Under the pieces are notes generated by a model, which did not search any database, was not told the DNA's origin, and saw only the letters and a list, made by a program, of their open reading frames with translations. DNA of 64,000 bases from Flexivirga oryzae (GTDB lineage: Bacteria > Actinomycetota > Actinomycetes > Actinomycetales > Dermatophilaceae): positions 372,001 to 436,000 of the forward strand of contig NZ_JACHVQ010000002.1 of the NCBI RefSeq assembly GCF_014190805.1, in the 5' to 3' direction. Shown here piece after piece: positions 16,964 through 24,609 of the stretch. A program made the position numbers and the translations under genes. The stretch's first letter is position 1, and each line of letters opens with the position of its first letter.

Positions 16964-18446
16964 GAGCGAAGCTTCCCGCTCGGATCATTCGGCATACCGC
17001 TCACAGCACCACCGCCGGCAGGCTCACGCACCGGACGATCACGGGGCCCTGGCGGTCGGCGTCCTCGGGGTCACCGAGATGGTCGCCAACAACATCGCGG
17101 AGATCGCGCCGGCCATCGCGTCGATCTTCGTCTTCGCCGCCATCGTCGGCGCCGCCGGGGTGGGCACGCCGTTCGTCATACTGATCGCCTGCATCGGGTT
17201 CGCGTGTCACGTCAACACCACCGCGGAGTTCTCCCGGGTCGCGCCGAGCGCCGGCTTCTACGCGACCTACTGCGCGCGCGCCTTCGGCAGGCTCACCGGC
17301 GGGACGATCGCCGGTGGCTACCTGCTCGCGATGTTCATCTTCTACATGGCCGTCTTCTTCCAGATCGGCGTGTGGGTGAACACGGTGGTGCAGCGGTCGT
17401 TCGGGTTCGACCTGCCGTGGTGGATCGCGGCGATCGTGCTGGAGGCGATCGTGCTCGGCCTGTTGCTGCGGGGTGTTCGCATCTCCGTGCTGACCGCGGT
17501 GTCGCTGTTCGCGATCGAGGCGACCCTGCTGTTCGTCTGCGCGATCGCCATGCTGATCACGTCCCACTCGTACATCAACGGGCAGGGCTTCGACCCCTCG
17601 CACATCAAGGGCGGCGCCTCCGGATTCGGGCTCGGCTTCGTGCTCGCGATCTTCCTCTTCCTCGGCGCCAGCGGGTCGTCGCCACTGGCCGAGGAGGCGC
17701 GCAACCCACGCAAGTCGCTGCCGAAGGCGATCTGGACCGCGACCCTCGTGTCCTTCTTCATCTACCTGTTCATGGCCTGGGCGATGGGTGTCGGCCTGCA
17801 CCACGACGCTGCTCGTATGGCGCACGCCGAGTTCCCGTTCGTCAGTGGCACGATCGCTGCAGCCTCACCGCTGCAGTACCTGCTCTACTTCGCGGCGTTC
17901 ACCAGCGCCATGGGCGTGCTCTTCGGCACCGGGAACGCGGGCTCGCGGGTGCTGTTCAACAGTGCCCGGGACGGGCTGTTCCCCCGCTCGTTCACCAAGG
18001 TGATCCCGGGTTGGCGCACCCCGTGGGTCGCCATCACCGTGCCCATCGTGCTGGCCATGATCGCCACCCTCGTCCTCGGCGGGCTGACCAGCGCCGGCGA
18101 CGCCTTCGACTACACGGCAACCCTGGCGACCGACCTGTTCATGGTGGTGTTCATCGTGACCAACATCGCGACCATCCCCTACTTCTGGCAGCAGCACCGC
18201 GACGAGTTCTCCTGGTTCAAGCACCTGGTGGTCCCGGTGCTCGGCGTGATCGCGTTCGGCTACCCGCTGTACGAGTCGGTGCTGCCGAGCCAGGCCTCGC
18301 CATACAACTGGTTCGGCGTCGCGATCATCGCGGCCTACCTGATCTCCTTCATCTGGAGTGTGATTCGCCGCAACCAGATCAGCGGCATGGGCACCCGACT
18401 GGCCGACACGACGACGAGCGTCGTGGCCGAGCCGGCCGCCCACTGA
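16962..18446 (+). CDS. APC-superfamily amino-acid permease
   Basis: 494 residues with about twelve hydrophobic helices. The first helix region VTEMVANNIAEIAPAIAS, the Glu/Gly-rich segment LFLGASGSSPLAEEARNPRKSLPKAI and FGTGNAGSRVLFNSARDGLFPRSF match the amino acid-polyamine-organocation family. It would import an amino acid, amine or organic acid by proton or sodium symport; the substrate is not evident. The N terminus is His-rich and cytoplasmic. It follows the GntR gene on the same strand after 175 bp, so co-transcription is possible but not shown, and I see no substrate link to the fucose genes. Confidence 0.85.
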   Translation: MSEASRSDHSAYRSQHHRRQAHAPDDHGALAVGVLGVTEMVANNIAEIAPAIASIFVFAAIVGAAGVGTPFVILIACIGFACHVNTTAEFSRVAPSAGFYATYCARAFGRLTGGTIAGGYLLAMFIFYMAVFFQIGVWVNTVVQRSFGFDLPWWIAAIVLEAIVLGLLLRGVRISVLTAVSLFAIEATLLFVCAIAMLITSHSYINGQGFDPSHIKGGASGFGLGFVLAIFLFLGASGSSPLAEEARNPRKSLPKAIWTATLVSFFIYLFMAWAMGVGLHHDAARMAHAEFPFVSGTIAAASPLQYLLYFAAFTSAMGVLFGTGNAGSRVLFNSARDGLFPRSFTKVIPGWRTPWVAITVPIVLAMIATLVLGGLTSAGDAFDYTATLATDLFMVVFIVTNIATIPYFWQQHRDEFSWFKHLVVPVLGVIAFGYPLYESVLPSQASPYNWFGVAIIAAYLISFIWSVIRRNQISGMGTRLADTTTSVVAEPAAH

Positions 18447-18470
18447 CCGCCGGCCGTCGGTGGGATCGCG

Positions 18471-18887
18471 TCACGCCAGGTCGCTGTGCACGTCCCCGAT
18501 CCGGATGTTGTTGCCGAACGGATCACGTATGGCGAAGTCGCGCCCGTACGGCTGCTCGACGATCTCCTGGGTGAAGTCGACCCCGGCGTCCTTCAGCCGC
18601 GCGAACATGCCGTCGACGTCGTCGGTGTCGAAGGCGAGCCAGCCCCCACCCGCGCCCTTGCTCACCAGCTCACGGACCTGCGCCGCGGTGACCTCGTCCA
18701 TGCTCGGCGGGCCGGGCTTCTCCAGCATGATCACCTTCGGGTCACCCGGGACACGCACGGTCAGCCACCGCATCGGGCCGAAGTCCAGGTCCTGGTCGAC
18801 CTCCAGACCGAGGACCTCGGTGTAGAAGGTCCTCGCCTCGTCCTGGTCGAGCACGAAGATCGAGGAGATGTTGTTGCGCTTGAGCAT
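18471..18887 (-). CDS. VOC (glyoxalase/bleomycin-resistance) family protein
   Basis: 138 residues forming two beta-alpha-beta-beta-beta units: ISSIFVLDQDEARTFYTEVLGLEVDQD, a central WLAFDTDDVDGMFARLKDAGVDF and a terminal FAIRDPFGNNIRIGD. This is the usual layout of single-domain VOC enzymes and resistance proteins, which bind a metal or sequester a ligand as dimers. Specific activity cannot be inferred. It is convergent with the permease gene and has GGAGCC near its start. The 135 bp to the VapB start hold no other gene. Confidence 0.82.
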   Translation of the reverse strand: MLKRNNISSIFVLDQDEARTFYTEVLGLEVDQDLDFGPMRWLTVRVPGDPKVIMLEKPGPPSMDEVTAAQVRELVSKGAGGGWLAFDTDDVDGMFARLKDAGVDFTQEIVEQPYGRDFAIRDPFGNNIRIGDVHSDLA

Positions 18888-19022
18888 CGGAGGCTCCTTG
18901 GTCGAGTGGGTGGTGCCGGTCGAATGCTCCGACCCTAAGGTGCGGCGGGGTCGCCATACTTCTCCGAAAGTGCGCCGCTTGCGCTGCTCTGCTCACTGAG
19001 CAACTGATGTTAATATGTGTTT

Positions 19023-19265
19023 ATGCGAACCACCGTGGACCTGCCTGATTCGCTCGTGCGCGCAGCGCGTGTGCGGGCGGCCGAAGGTGACGAGACTCTC
19101 AAGGAACTCTTCACCCGTGCGCTGACCCGCGAGCTCCAAGGCTCGAAGGCGAAGCAGCGAGGTGAACTCCCGCTCATCCGATCCACGCGTCGCAGCTCCG
19201 TCCAGATCAGCCCCGCCGAACTCGAGCAGGTGCTGATCGACGACGACATCAACCAACTGCCGTGA
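19023..19265 (+). CDS. vapB: VapB-like antitoxin
   Basis: 80 residues. The N terminus MRTTVDLPDSLVRAARVRAAEGDETLKELFTRAL is a ribbon-helix-helix DNA-binding domain, and the C-terminal part is the flexible toxin-binding tail typical of VapB antitoxins. TAATAT at 19011-19016 ends six bases before the ATG, which fits a -10 box with a leaderless transcript; no good -35 is seen. The stop overlaps the toxin start as GTGA, so the pair is translationally coupled. The antitoxin should block the PIN toxin and repress the operon. Confidence 0.8.
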   Translation: MRTTVDLPDSLVRAARVRAAEGDETLKELFTRALTRELQGSKAKQRGELPLIRSTRRSSVQISPAELEQVLIDDDINQLP

Positions 19266-19693
19266 TCCTGCTCGACGTGAGCATTTTCCTGGCCGGCTTC
19301 TGGCCTGCCCACGTGTTCCACGTGCCGACGAGGGCATGGCTGACGTCGGCTGACGATGATTCGTTGGGCTTGTGCAGGGTCGCCCATGTGGGTTGGCTCC
19401 GCCACCTGACGAACCCCGTCGTCCTCGGCGAAGACGCACTCACTCGCGCCGATGCATGGGACTTCATTGCCTCCGTGCTCGCGGATGCGCGGTTCGGCTG
19501 GATCGATGAGACCGGAGACGTCGACGACTGGTTCTCCACGCTTGCGGCCCGACCCGACCGCAGCCACAAACTCTGGACCGACGATTACCTGGCCGCCGTC
19601 GCATTGGCCGGCGGCCACTCGTTCGCGACGCTCGACACCAAGATCGCCGACAGATACCCGCGGCTCGAGGTGATCGTTCCGGTCCACGGGTGA
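19262..19693 (+). CDS. vapC: VapC-like PIN-domain toxin
   Basis: 143 residues from a GTG inside the antitoxin stop. PIN-domain acidic residues are visible: Asp5 in ILLDVSIFL, an Asp near residue 114 in LWTDDYLAAVAL, and LDTKIAD near the end. VapC toxins are Mg2+-dependent RNases that usually cut tRNA or rRNA. The subgroup resembles the TA-associated PIN proteins of actinobacteria, with an N-proximal WPAHVFH segment. Length and acidic residues are complete, so it should be functional when released from the antitoxin. Confidence 0.8.
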   Translation: MILLDVSIFLAGFWPAHVFHVPTRAWLTSADDDSLGLCRVAHVGWLRHLTNPVVLGEDALTRADAWDFIASVLADARFGWIDETGDVDDWFSTLAARPDRSHKLWTDDYLAAVALAGGHSFATLDTKIADRYPRLEVIVPVHG

Positions 19694-19720
19694 GGCTGCA
19701 CCACGCGTGACCGCCATACC

Positions 19721-20125
19721 ATGACGTGGGTGGAGGCCCAGGAGGAGCGCAACCGCCGGTTGCTGCGCGCCCGGGATGCGATCGACGTCCACTACCGCGA
19801 GCGGCTGGACGTCCCGCGGCTGGCGCGCATCGCGCTGATGGGGCGCGCGCACTTCATCCGGGAGTTCAAGGCGGCCTTCGGCGAGACACCGCACCGCTAC
19901 CTGCAGCGGCGACGGGTGGAGCGCGCCATGTACCTGCTGCGCTGGACCGACCGCACCGTCACCGACGTGTGCATGGAGGTCGGTTTCACCAGCCTGGGCA
20001 CCTTCACCCGCACCTTCGGCGAGATCGTCGGCGAGTCACCGACCCGCTACCGAGCCGGCGCGGACCGGCCGGACGGCTTCGTGCCGGGCTCGTTCACCAT
20101 GCGCTGGACGCGGCCGTCCGGCTGA
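19721..20125 (+). CDS. AraC-family regulator, DNA-binding domain only
   Basis: 134 residues consisting almost wholly of the two helix-turn-helix motifs of AraC/XylS proteins: LARIALMGRAHFIREFKAAFGETPHRYLQRRRVERAMYLLR and VTDVCMEVGFTSLGTFTRTFGEIVGESPTRYR. There is no N-terminal sensor or dimerisation domain, so it resembles stand-alone MarA/SoxS-type activators. A frequent partner of such short actinobacterial regulators is a VOC protein gene; one lies 0.8 kb away at 18471, with the VapBC pair in between. Its targets are unknown. Confidence 0.82.
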   Translation: MTWVEAQEERNRRLLRARDAIDVHYRERLDVPRLARIALMGRAHFIREFKAAFGETPHRYLQRRRVERAMYLLRWTDRTVTDVCMEVGFTSLGTFTRTFGEIVGESPTRYRAGADRPDGFVPGSFTMRWTRPSG

Positions 20126-20134
20126 TCAGCGCGG

Positions 20135-20320
20135 TCACCGCTCCGTCGGCGTCCGCCACTGATCGATCCCGAGGGAGCCGGCGGTGCTGGCCATCCGCTC
20201 CTGGGTCGCGCGGATCTCCTTGACGGCGTGCGTGATCACCCGTCGGTCGATGGGCGACAGCCGCGAGATCGCGATGATGTCGGAGGCCGCGGACCCGCGC
20301 TCCAGTTGTTGCAACTGGTA
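20135..20320 (-). pseudogene. 3' remnant, possibly a DUF294-type nucleotidyltransferase
   Basis: The minus frame ending at the stop at 20135 reads [29 protein letters not shown] before a short tail. This resembles the helical C terminus of nucleotidyltransferase-like proteins of the DUF294 substrate-binding type. Upstream of about 20320 the resemblance stops abruptly, where the SDR remnant on the other strand begins. I see no start codon with family-like sequence. Assignment to that family is tentative; that it is a truncated gene end is more secure. Confidence 0.4.
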
Positions 20321-20322
20321 GC

Positions 20323-20448
20323 GCCCCGCTGGGCCGCCGGGAGAACGTTGACGAGCTGGCGGCCTCCGTCGCATACCTCGTGAGCGACGACGCCAGCTTC
20401 GTCACCGGCACCGAACTCGTCGTGGACGGTGGTTTCCGGGCTCGGTGA
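20323..20448 (+). pseudogene. 3' remnant of a short-chain dehydrogenase gene
   Basis: The plus frame ending at TGA 20446-20448 reads [22 protein letters not shown], then [14 protein letters not shown], the last 40 residues of a classical SDR (the loop before GxxLxVDGG and the terminal strand). Nothing upstream encodes the cofactor loop or catalytic Tyr-Lys. It abuts the opposing remnant at about 20320, so two genes that once diverged appear to have lost their 5' ends together. Confidence 0.65.
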
Positions 20449-20517
20449 CAGGCCGCAGAAGAACACATCGGCGACGTTGGCACCGGCCGTTACGCTTGAT
20501 GTGAAGGAGGCGACATC

Positions 20518-21102
20518 ATGTCCGAGCTGGCGACGCACGACAACGACACCGTCCGGCTGCCGATGTCGTGGGAGACGTACGACTCGCTGGAATACGACGA
20601 CGCGATCCACGGCGCGGAGTACGTCGACGGGCAACTGGAGATGACGCCTGGCTTTCCCGACTGGGGGCACCAACGTGCCGTGTTCTATCTGCGTGACGTC
20701 TTGCTGTCCACCGTGACCGGTCGCGAAGATGTCACGGCCGGCTTCGCCTGGAAGCCGTCGGACATCGCCGAAGAGTACGGCCCGGACGTCATGGTCTGCA
20801 CCGTGCCCGAGGACCCCCGACGGTTCACCGGGGTCCCGCTGCTGTGCATCGAAGTCACCTCGGGCAACCGGGACAACGATTTGGTCCGTAAGCGGGCCAA
20901 GTATGCCGCCGGCGGGCTCCTCGACTACTGGGTCGTCGACCGGATGGACCGGGCGCTGCGCTGCTACCAGCTGCGCGACGGCGTCCTGATCGAATCCGAC
21001 ACGCTGTGGGCCGACGAGCACCCGGCACCGGCGACTGACGTCACCGCGTCGTACGCCGGACGCAGTGTCCGATTGGACCTGGTGCAGCTGTTCGAATCGT
21101 AA
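20518..21102 (+). CDS. Uma2-family (DUF820) putative endonuclease
   Basis: 194 residues. The pattern AEYVDGQLEM, PDWGHQRAVFYL, YGPDVMV and LCIEVTSGNRDNDLVRKRAKYAAGGLLDYWVVD places the Asp and Glu-x-Thr residues of the PD-(D/E)XK-like Uma2 core in order. The final part has YQLRDG and a short C-terminal strand. Uma2 proteins occur in many paralogues in actinobacteria and cyanobacteria, but their biological role is unsettled. A purine-rich AAGGAGG lies at 20504-20510 before the ATG. The gene directly follows the scar of two broken genes. Confidence 0.8.
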   Translation: MSELATHDNDTVRLPMSWETYDSLEYDDAIHGAEYVDGQLEMTPGFPDWGHQRAVFYLRDVLLSTVTGREDVTAGFAWKPSDIAEEYGPDVMVCTVPEDPRRFTGVPLLCIEVTSGNRDNDLVRKRAKYAAGGLLDYWVVDRMDRALRCYQLRDGVLIESDTLWADEHPAPATDVTASYAGRSVRLDLVQLFES

Positions 21103-21163
21103 GGAGCGCGCTCTCGTCACTCCCGGCTTCCCCAACCGCAGTCTTGCCTTCGTGCCCCAGTCT

Positions 21164-21466
21164 CTATGCGACGGAGTCGAAGTGAATCCTCAGCCCGAGG
21201 GCTGTAGCTACTTTGACAATGGTCGCAAAACTCGGGTTGCCCTCTTCGGAGAGCGCCTTGTACAACCCCTCACGACTCATTCCAGTGCGGCGCGCCAACT
21301 CACTGACATTGCCCGAGCGTGCAATCGTGCCCAGCGCCTGGGCAATGAAAGCAGCGTCTTCACCGGCCTCCTCGACCGCAGCCTCCAGGTATGCCGCAAC
21401 ATCGTCGATACTGCTCAGGTAGTCCGCGCTGTCATAACGCGTGAAGCCGTCAGTCGTCTTGCTCAT
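21164..21466 (-). CDS. HigA-like antitoxin (addiction module antidote)
   Basis: 100 residues from the ATG at 21466. DVAAYLEAAVEEAGEDAAFIAQALGTIARSGNVSELARRTGMSREGLYKALSEEGNPSFATIVKVATALGL is the helix-turn-helix antidote family that partners small RelE/HigB-type toxins. The first 16 nt overlap the end of the toxin gene, so the order is toxin first, as in HigBA loci. It would neutralise the toxin and repress the operon through the palindrome at 21762-21781. Confidence 0.85.
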   Translation of the reverse strand: MSKTTDGFTRYDSADYLSSIDDVAAYLEAAVEEAGEDAAFIAQALGTIARSGNVSELARRTGMSREGLYKALSEEGNPSFATIVKVATALGLRIHFDSVA

Positions 21467-21761
21467 CGTTCTTCCAATCCGCAGCAATCTGCTTGGCCTG
21501 CCGAATATCCGCGCGTTGACTTGCCTTGTCCCCGCCGCAGAGCAACACGATCAGCCGTTGACCCTCCTGCAGGTAGTACACCCGGTACCCCGGGCCATAG
21601 TCGATGCGCAGCTCAGATATCCCGTTGCCGACCGGTCGAACGTCTCCGGGATTGCCGGCCGCGAGTCGATCGATCCGCACCTGGACTCGTGCGGCTGCTC
21701 GCCGATCCTTCAGTTTGCGTAACCACAGGTCAAAGATCCCGCTCTTGACAACTTCGACCAC
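21450..21761 (-). CDS. HigB/RelE-superfamily toxin (Gp49-like)
   Basis: 103 residues from a GTG at 21761. KSGIFDLWLRKLKDRRAAARVQVRIDRLAAGNPGDVRPVGNGISELRIDYGPGYRVYY has the layout of the RelE/ParE fold, specifically the phage-derived Gp49-like group. Such toxins cut mRNA on the ribosome. Conserved Arg and Tyr residues (GPGYRVYY) are present. The start codon directly abuts a 20-bp perfect palindrome, which suggests a leaderless transcript under tight autoregulation. The downstream antitoxin overlaps its end by 17 nt. Confidence 0.85.
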   Translation of the reverse strand: MVEVVKSGIFDLWLRKLKDRRAAARVQVRIDRLAAGNPGDVRPVGNGISELRIDYGPGYRVYYLQEGQRLIVLLCGGDKASQRADIRQAKQIAADWKNDEQDD

Positions 21762-21781
21762 CTGTTAACTGTAGTTAACAG
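21762..21781. promoter_or_regulatory. Operator palindrome of the HigBA-like pair
   Basis: CTGTTAACT-GT-AGTTAACAG has perfect 9-bp arms and touches the toxin GTG start. The AT-rich minus-strand word TACAGT within it could serve as the -10 box, so antitoxin binding would cover the promoter. Confidence 0.7.
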
Positions 21782-21909
21782 TTCCGATCGCTGCAAGCGG
21801 TGAGTCACACCACCGCGGATGGCCGTGGCGCGGCCCCATCGTCCTGCCAGCGAGCGCCATTCACCCAACGCGCCGATCCACCAAATGAACTCATACCCGT
21901 TCAACAGAA

Positions 21910-21935
21910 ATGCCCCCGACATATGTCGAGGGCAT
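21910..21935 (-). terminator. Original tRNA-Thr terminator (now displaced)
   Basis: Arms ATGCCCCCGACAT (21910-21922) and ATGTCGAGGGCAT (21923-21935) pair with one mismatch. On the minus strand it follows the displaced tRNA 3' end at 21941-21985 by 5 nt and shares the CCCCCGAC/GTCGAGGG core with the hairpin now used by the restored tRNA at 32183-32212. Confidence 0.6.
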
Positions 21936-21940
21936 CATCT

Positions 21941-21985
21941 GAGCCGCCTGTCGGAATCGAACCGACGACCTATTCATTACGAGTG
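21941..21985 (-). repeat. AICE attachment site, displaced tRNA-Thr 3' half
   Basis: A 45-bp copy of the tRNA-Thr 3' half, matching 32217-32261 at 43 positions. The two differences (21950 G and 21966 C here; A and T in the other copy) pair with each other in the T stem. Similarity stops inside the anticodon stem (CTTG here, AATCGCTC there). The bases after the discriminator read CAG, so this original host end had no encoded CCA. Confidence 0.88.
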
Positions 21986-22066
21986 CTTGGGGACCGGCAA
22001 TCGCGTGGTTCTGCGCGCGTGTTCTCGGGTGCATCGAGTGCATCGGATCGGTGGGATTGAGTCATG

Positions 22067-22086
22067 GGGGTGCGCCGGGGGTGCGC
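22067..22086 (+). repeat. 20-bp direct repeat, left copy
   Basis: GGGGTGCGCCGGGGGTGCGC is identical to 32075-32094 near the other end, each being two GGGGTGCGC words 10 bp apart. It starts 82 bp inside the left attachment repeat. Candidate arm-type Int or Xis binding site. Confidence 0.6.
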
Positions 22087-22281
22087 GTGGGCAGAGAGGG
22101 CCACCGACCTGATAGCGGAGCACCAGAGGTCGCGGAGGCGGACTGTCCAGCCCCCACCGGCGCGGGAACGGAAGGAGAGTCGTTGCGCGGTGAGCGCATG
22201 CCCCGGACCCCTCGTGAGCGGGGGCTTGACTGGCCGTCGTAGTGACCGGATGCTGCCGCGTCGGGTCGGCGGCTCGAAGGT

Positions 22282-22314
22282 GAGGCGTCTCGGTTTGCTC
22301 AACCGAGACGCTTC
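22282..22314. terminator. Strong hairpin in the AICE left end
   Basis: GCGTCTCGGTT (22285-22295), loop TGCTC, AACCGAGACGC (22301-22311): an 11-bp perfect stem extendable to 14 with one G-T pair, followed on the plus strand by CTTCCTTT. It would terminate transcripts entering from the left att side or from the cargo operon. Confidence 0.55.
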
Positions 22315-22599
22315 CTTTGTGCGCTGGTCGGGGTGGAGGTCCGAGTGCGTCGGCGTGGGGGTGCGCGTAGGCGAGGAACGAGCCGGAGCGCGGGGGTCCC
22401 TGCGCCAGAGCGGGAGGACCGGAGCACCGGGTGAGCGCGCGGCGCGCAGCGCCGCCTTGAGTCAGTAGAGAAAGTTCTCACGGCTTGCCCGGAGAGCGTA
22501 GGTGTGGAGGCGAAGAGGGTGCCGGTAGCGGCTCGGCTGCTCCTGATTCCGTTGGATGTTGAGGCGAGCGGGCTCGCGGAGTGGCGGCTCCTACCAGTG

Positions 22600-22788
22600 C
22601 TAGCTTCCTGGTGCGGGGTCGACGCGCGCCACGAGCCTTGCGGTTCGCCCGATAACCGAGCAGTAAGGTGCGCCAACCTCGAAGAGCAACACGCCGGCCA
22701 CAGTCTCATTTAGGCGATCATCTACAAGCGCTCCAAAGAGGCCGGTTGCCGCGGCACGTCGATGAGCATGCGTTTCGACGTCAGTCAT
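22600..22788 (-). CDS. Small coupled ORF at the end of the ABC cargo operon
   Basis: 62 codons. Its ATG at 22788 lies in an 8-base ATGACTGA overlap with the stop of the upstream membrane-protein gene, the same type of overlap seen between real genes in this genome. The sequence (MTDVETHAHRRAAATGLFGALVDD, then GVLLFEVGAPYCSVIG) has no signal peptide and only a weak hydrophobic stretch. I do not recognise a family. It may be a genuine small protein or the start of a gene cut short when the element's left end formed. Confidence 0.35.
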   Translation of the reverse strand: MTDVETHAHRRAAATGLFGALVDDRLNETVAGVLLFEVGAPYCSVIGRTARLVARVDPAPGS

Positions 22789-23407
22789 GTGTGTTCTGTA
22801 GCCACCCGCTTAGATGCTGCTGGGTTGGGGTTGGTCCGAATCCGTACATGGTGAGTCCGGCGGCCAGCAGGATGATGCCCCAGACGAATTTGGTGGTGCT
22901 GGAGTCGAGACTGATGCCGGGGTGGTGCCCGCCAAGCATCATTTCGGCGACGCCGACAACGACCACGGGTGTCCAAGCCAGCAGTTCGGGCAGCCAATGG
23001 GCCAGCAGCATGACTACTCCTGCCGCGAGGAGCCAATTCTGCACCATGACGGTCACCGAGCCGCCGGGGCCGACCTGGGTGGCTACGGGCACCAGTGCCA
23101 CCGCGCACACTGTAGCTAGGCTGGCCGCCCAGGCGACACGCGGGATGAACAGCCTGGTGTTAGTCCGGGTTCTGGTTTCCAAGCCAGTGGCGGCGCTGAC
23201 CAGGCCGATGGATAACGGGATGGCTGCGAAGACGGGGCCGAGATGGTAGGCGTAGGGAAGGGCTCGCCCGCCGAAGTCGTTGTACGCCAGTTGCGGTAGT
23301 GGGACAGCACCGGAGGCGAGCAGAATCGCCTCGGTGAGGGCGAGCAGTAGCAGGAACCGGGCGGGCCGACGAACCCGGACGAAGCTTGCGGCGGGTGTGG
23401 TCAGCAC
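22781..23407 (-). CDS. Membrane protein of the AICE ABC cassette
   Basis: 208 residues from a GTG at 23407 that overlaps the upstream stop by 7 bp (GTGCTGA); a TTG at 23425 is in frame but less likely. Five to six hydrophobic helices run from FLLLLALTEAILLASGAV to TKFVWGIILLAAGLTMYGFG. The length and order suggest a second small permease-like subunit for the ATPase encoded two genes upstream. I do not recognise a named family. It may help export a product or confer self-protection. Confidence 0.65.
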   Translation of the reverse strand: MLTTPAASFVRVRRPARFLLLLALTEAILLASGAVPLPQLAYNDFGGRALPYAYHLGPVFAAIPLSIGLVSAATGLETRTRTNTRLFIPRVAWAASLATVCAVALVPVATQVGPGGSVTVMVQNWLLAAGVVMLLAHWLPELLAWTPVVVVGVAEMMLGGHHPGISLDSSTTKFVWGIILLAAGLTMYGFGPTPTQQHLSGWLQNTHD

Positions 23408-24606
23408 TGGCTCTGGCGTGTCCAAGCGGTCCAGTTGATGGTGCCGGTGCGGGTGCCGTCACGTAGTTCATGCAGGTACCGGGTCATTGTGACGGAGCGG
23501 GTTTCCAGCTGCGCCTGGTAAGTGGAGGTGTCGGGGTTACCGCACAGCCGGTGGGCGGCCAGCGCCCACGACACGTTCTCGTAAGGATCCGGCCACGGCG
23601 GGTCGGCGGAGATCCACAGCGCGCCTTTAGTGGCATGCCCATGAACGGACGAGATTTGCGGGGGGTCTGACGTGGCGTTGGTGAGTACCGTTGCCGGAAT
23701 GACGCCGGCAGGCGAACCCGAACGGGCTTTGTTGAGGGCGTCGGCGATGTCGGGCAGCTGTCGGGCATATCCGGCAGGGCCGCAGACGGTGACGGTGCCG
23801 CTGGACCGGCAGGCGGAGTTCAGCGCGTCCACCCCAGCGGTGTAGGACCGGTCGGGGTTGACAAAGACGCCTGAGCCGACGGCCAGGATGACCGCGACGG
23901 TAACAACGACGATCCCCGCGCGGCGGGCACGGACAGCAAGGCCGGTGGCGCGCCACAGCGAGAGGACTATGACGATTGCGGCAGCGACGGCCAGGTACAT
24001 ACCAAGTTCCCAGGCCAGGGTCGAGGCGCGCGGGGCGAACATCGTGTCGTAGTAGTTGTTGTTCAGCGTGGAGAATTGCGACAGGTACGTTCCGTCGCTG
24101 TTGCCAGCCACCAGTGCCCCGAAAAAGCCGACGGTCACGACCAGCGGGAGTGCGAACGGTAGCCGCAGCAGCAGACCGGCTGCCCGCCCGGCCGCGGCGA
24201 ACGCGAACGTCGCAGCGCACGGCATGCCCAGCAGAGTCAGTGACGGCATCACTGGGGTGGCTTGCCGCGCGCACTGTACCAATGACACGGCCACCAGCAG
24301 CAGGTATGCCGCGATACCCCACAGCGAGGCAGCAGTAACGGCGGTGGTATGCGCGCGCACCTGTGCCCACAACTCGGCGCGTGTAGCCATGCCGCGGGGG
24401 GTGACCAGGCGGGCGTCAAGTGCCGTCCCGGCTGCGATGCCGAGGAACACGAACAGTGCGTACGTGCTGACAATACCGATGGCTTGGTTGGGCAGTCCTC
24501 GCCAGCTGGCGTACTCGTTGGGGGTCCAGATCGCGAATGCCGCCATAACGGTCCCAGCGGCCGCGCCCCAGCGCGCGAACGTACGGTTCGCGAGCGTGCC
24601 GAGCAC
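23401..24606 (-). CDS. Membrane protein with a large extracellular domain
   Basis: 401 residues from a GTG at 24606, three bases after the ATPase stop. Roughly seven hydrophobic helices fill residues 10-260; from about 265 onward is a soluble domain with paired cysteines (NSACRSSGTVTVCGPAGY, AAHRLCGN, and a terminal QC), expected outside the membrane. Such proteins accompany ABC ATPases of unknown substrate in streptomycetes, where the Cys-x-n-VC pattern also occurs. It is likely the main transmembrane partner of the ATPase. Whether it exports, senses or detoxifies cannot be told. Confidence 0.7.
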   Translation of the reverse strand: MLGTLANRTFARWGAAAGTVMAAFAIWTPNEYASWRGLPNQAIGIVSTYALFVFLGIAAGTALDARLVTPRGMATRAELWAQVRAHTTAVTAASLWGIAAYLLLVAVSLVQCARQATPVMPSLTLLGMPCAATFAFAAAGRAAGLLLRLPFALPLVVTVGFFGALVAGNSDGTYLSQFSTLNNNYYDTMFAPRASTLAWELGMYLAVAAAIVIVLSLWRATGLAVRARRAGIVVVTVAVILAVGSGVFVNPDRSYTAGVDALNSACRSSGTVTVCGPAGYARQLPDIADALNKARSGSPAGVIPATVLTNATSDPPQISSVHGHATKGALWISADPPWPDPYENVSWALAAHRLCGNPDTSTYQAQLETRSVTMTRYLHELRDGTRTGTINWTAWTRQSQC

Positions 24607-24609
24607 CGC

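Larger units (their letters stand above)
21986..22599. other. Left-end region of the AICE without recognisable genes
   Basis: About 600 bp between the left attachment site and the last minus-strand cargo ORF. It holds two tandem GGGGTGCGC words (22067-22086), a third at 22358, and a strong hairpin at 22282-22314. The open frames here are GC-rich artefacts with no plausible starts. Integrase arm sites, a replication or transfer origin, or an RNA gene are possible; none is demonstrated. Confidence 0.6.

Noticed and set aside
17204..18574. 456-codon plus-strand frame within the APC transporter
   Set aside because: Arg-rich alternate frame of the permease; the permease frame has twelve clear membrane helices and family motifs.
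19011..19016. A complete -35/-10 promoter for the VapBC pair
   Set aside because: TAATAT is a credible -10, but no acceptable -35 exists at 16-18 bp, so only a leaderless -10 is mentioned within the antitoxin entry.
21990..22500. CRISPR-like or coding content in the AICE left end
   Set aside because: The GGGGTGCGC words are too few and unevenly spaced for an array, and the open frames show no plausible starts or composition.
22299..22709. 136-codon minus-strand frame in the AICE left end
   Set aside because: Ser/Arg-rich shadow composition, overlaps the strong hairpin, and lies in a different frame from the better supported coupled ORF at 22600-22788.
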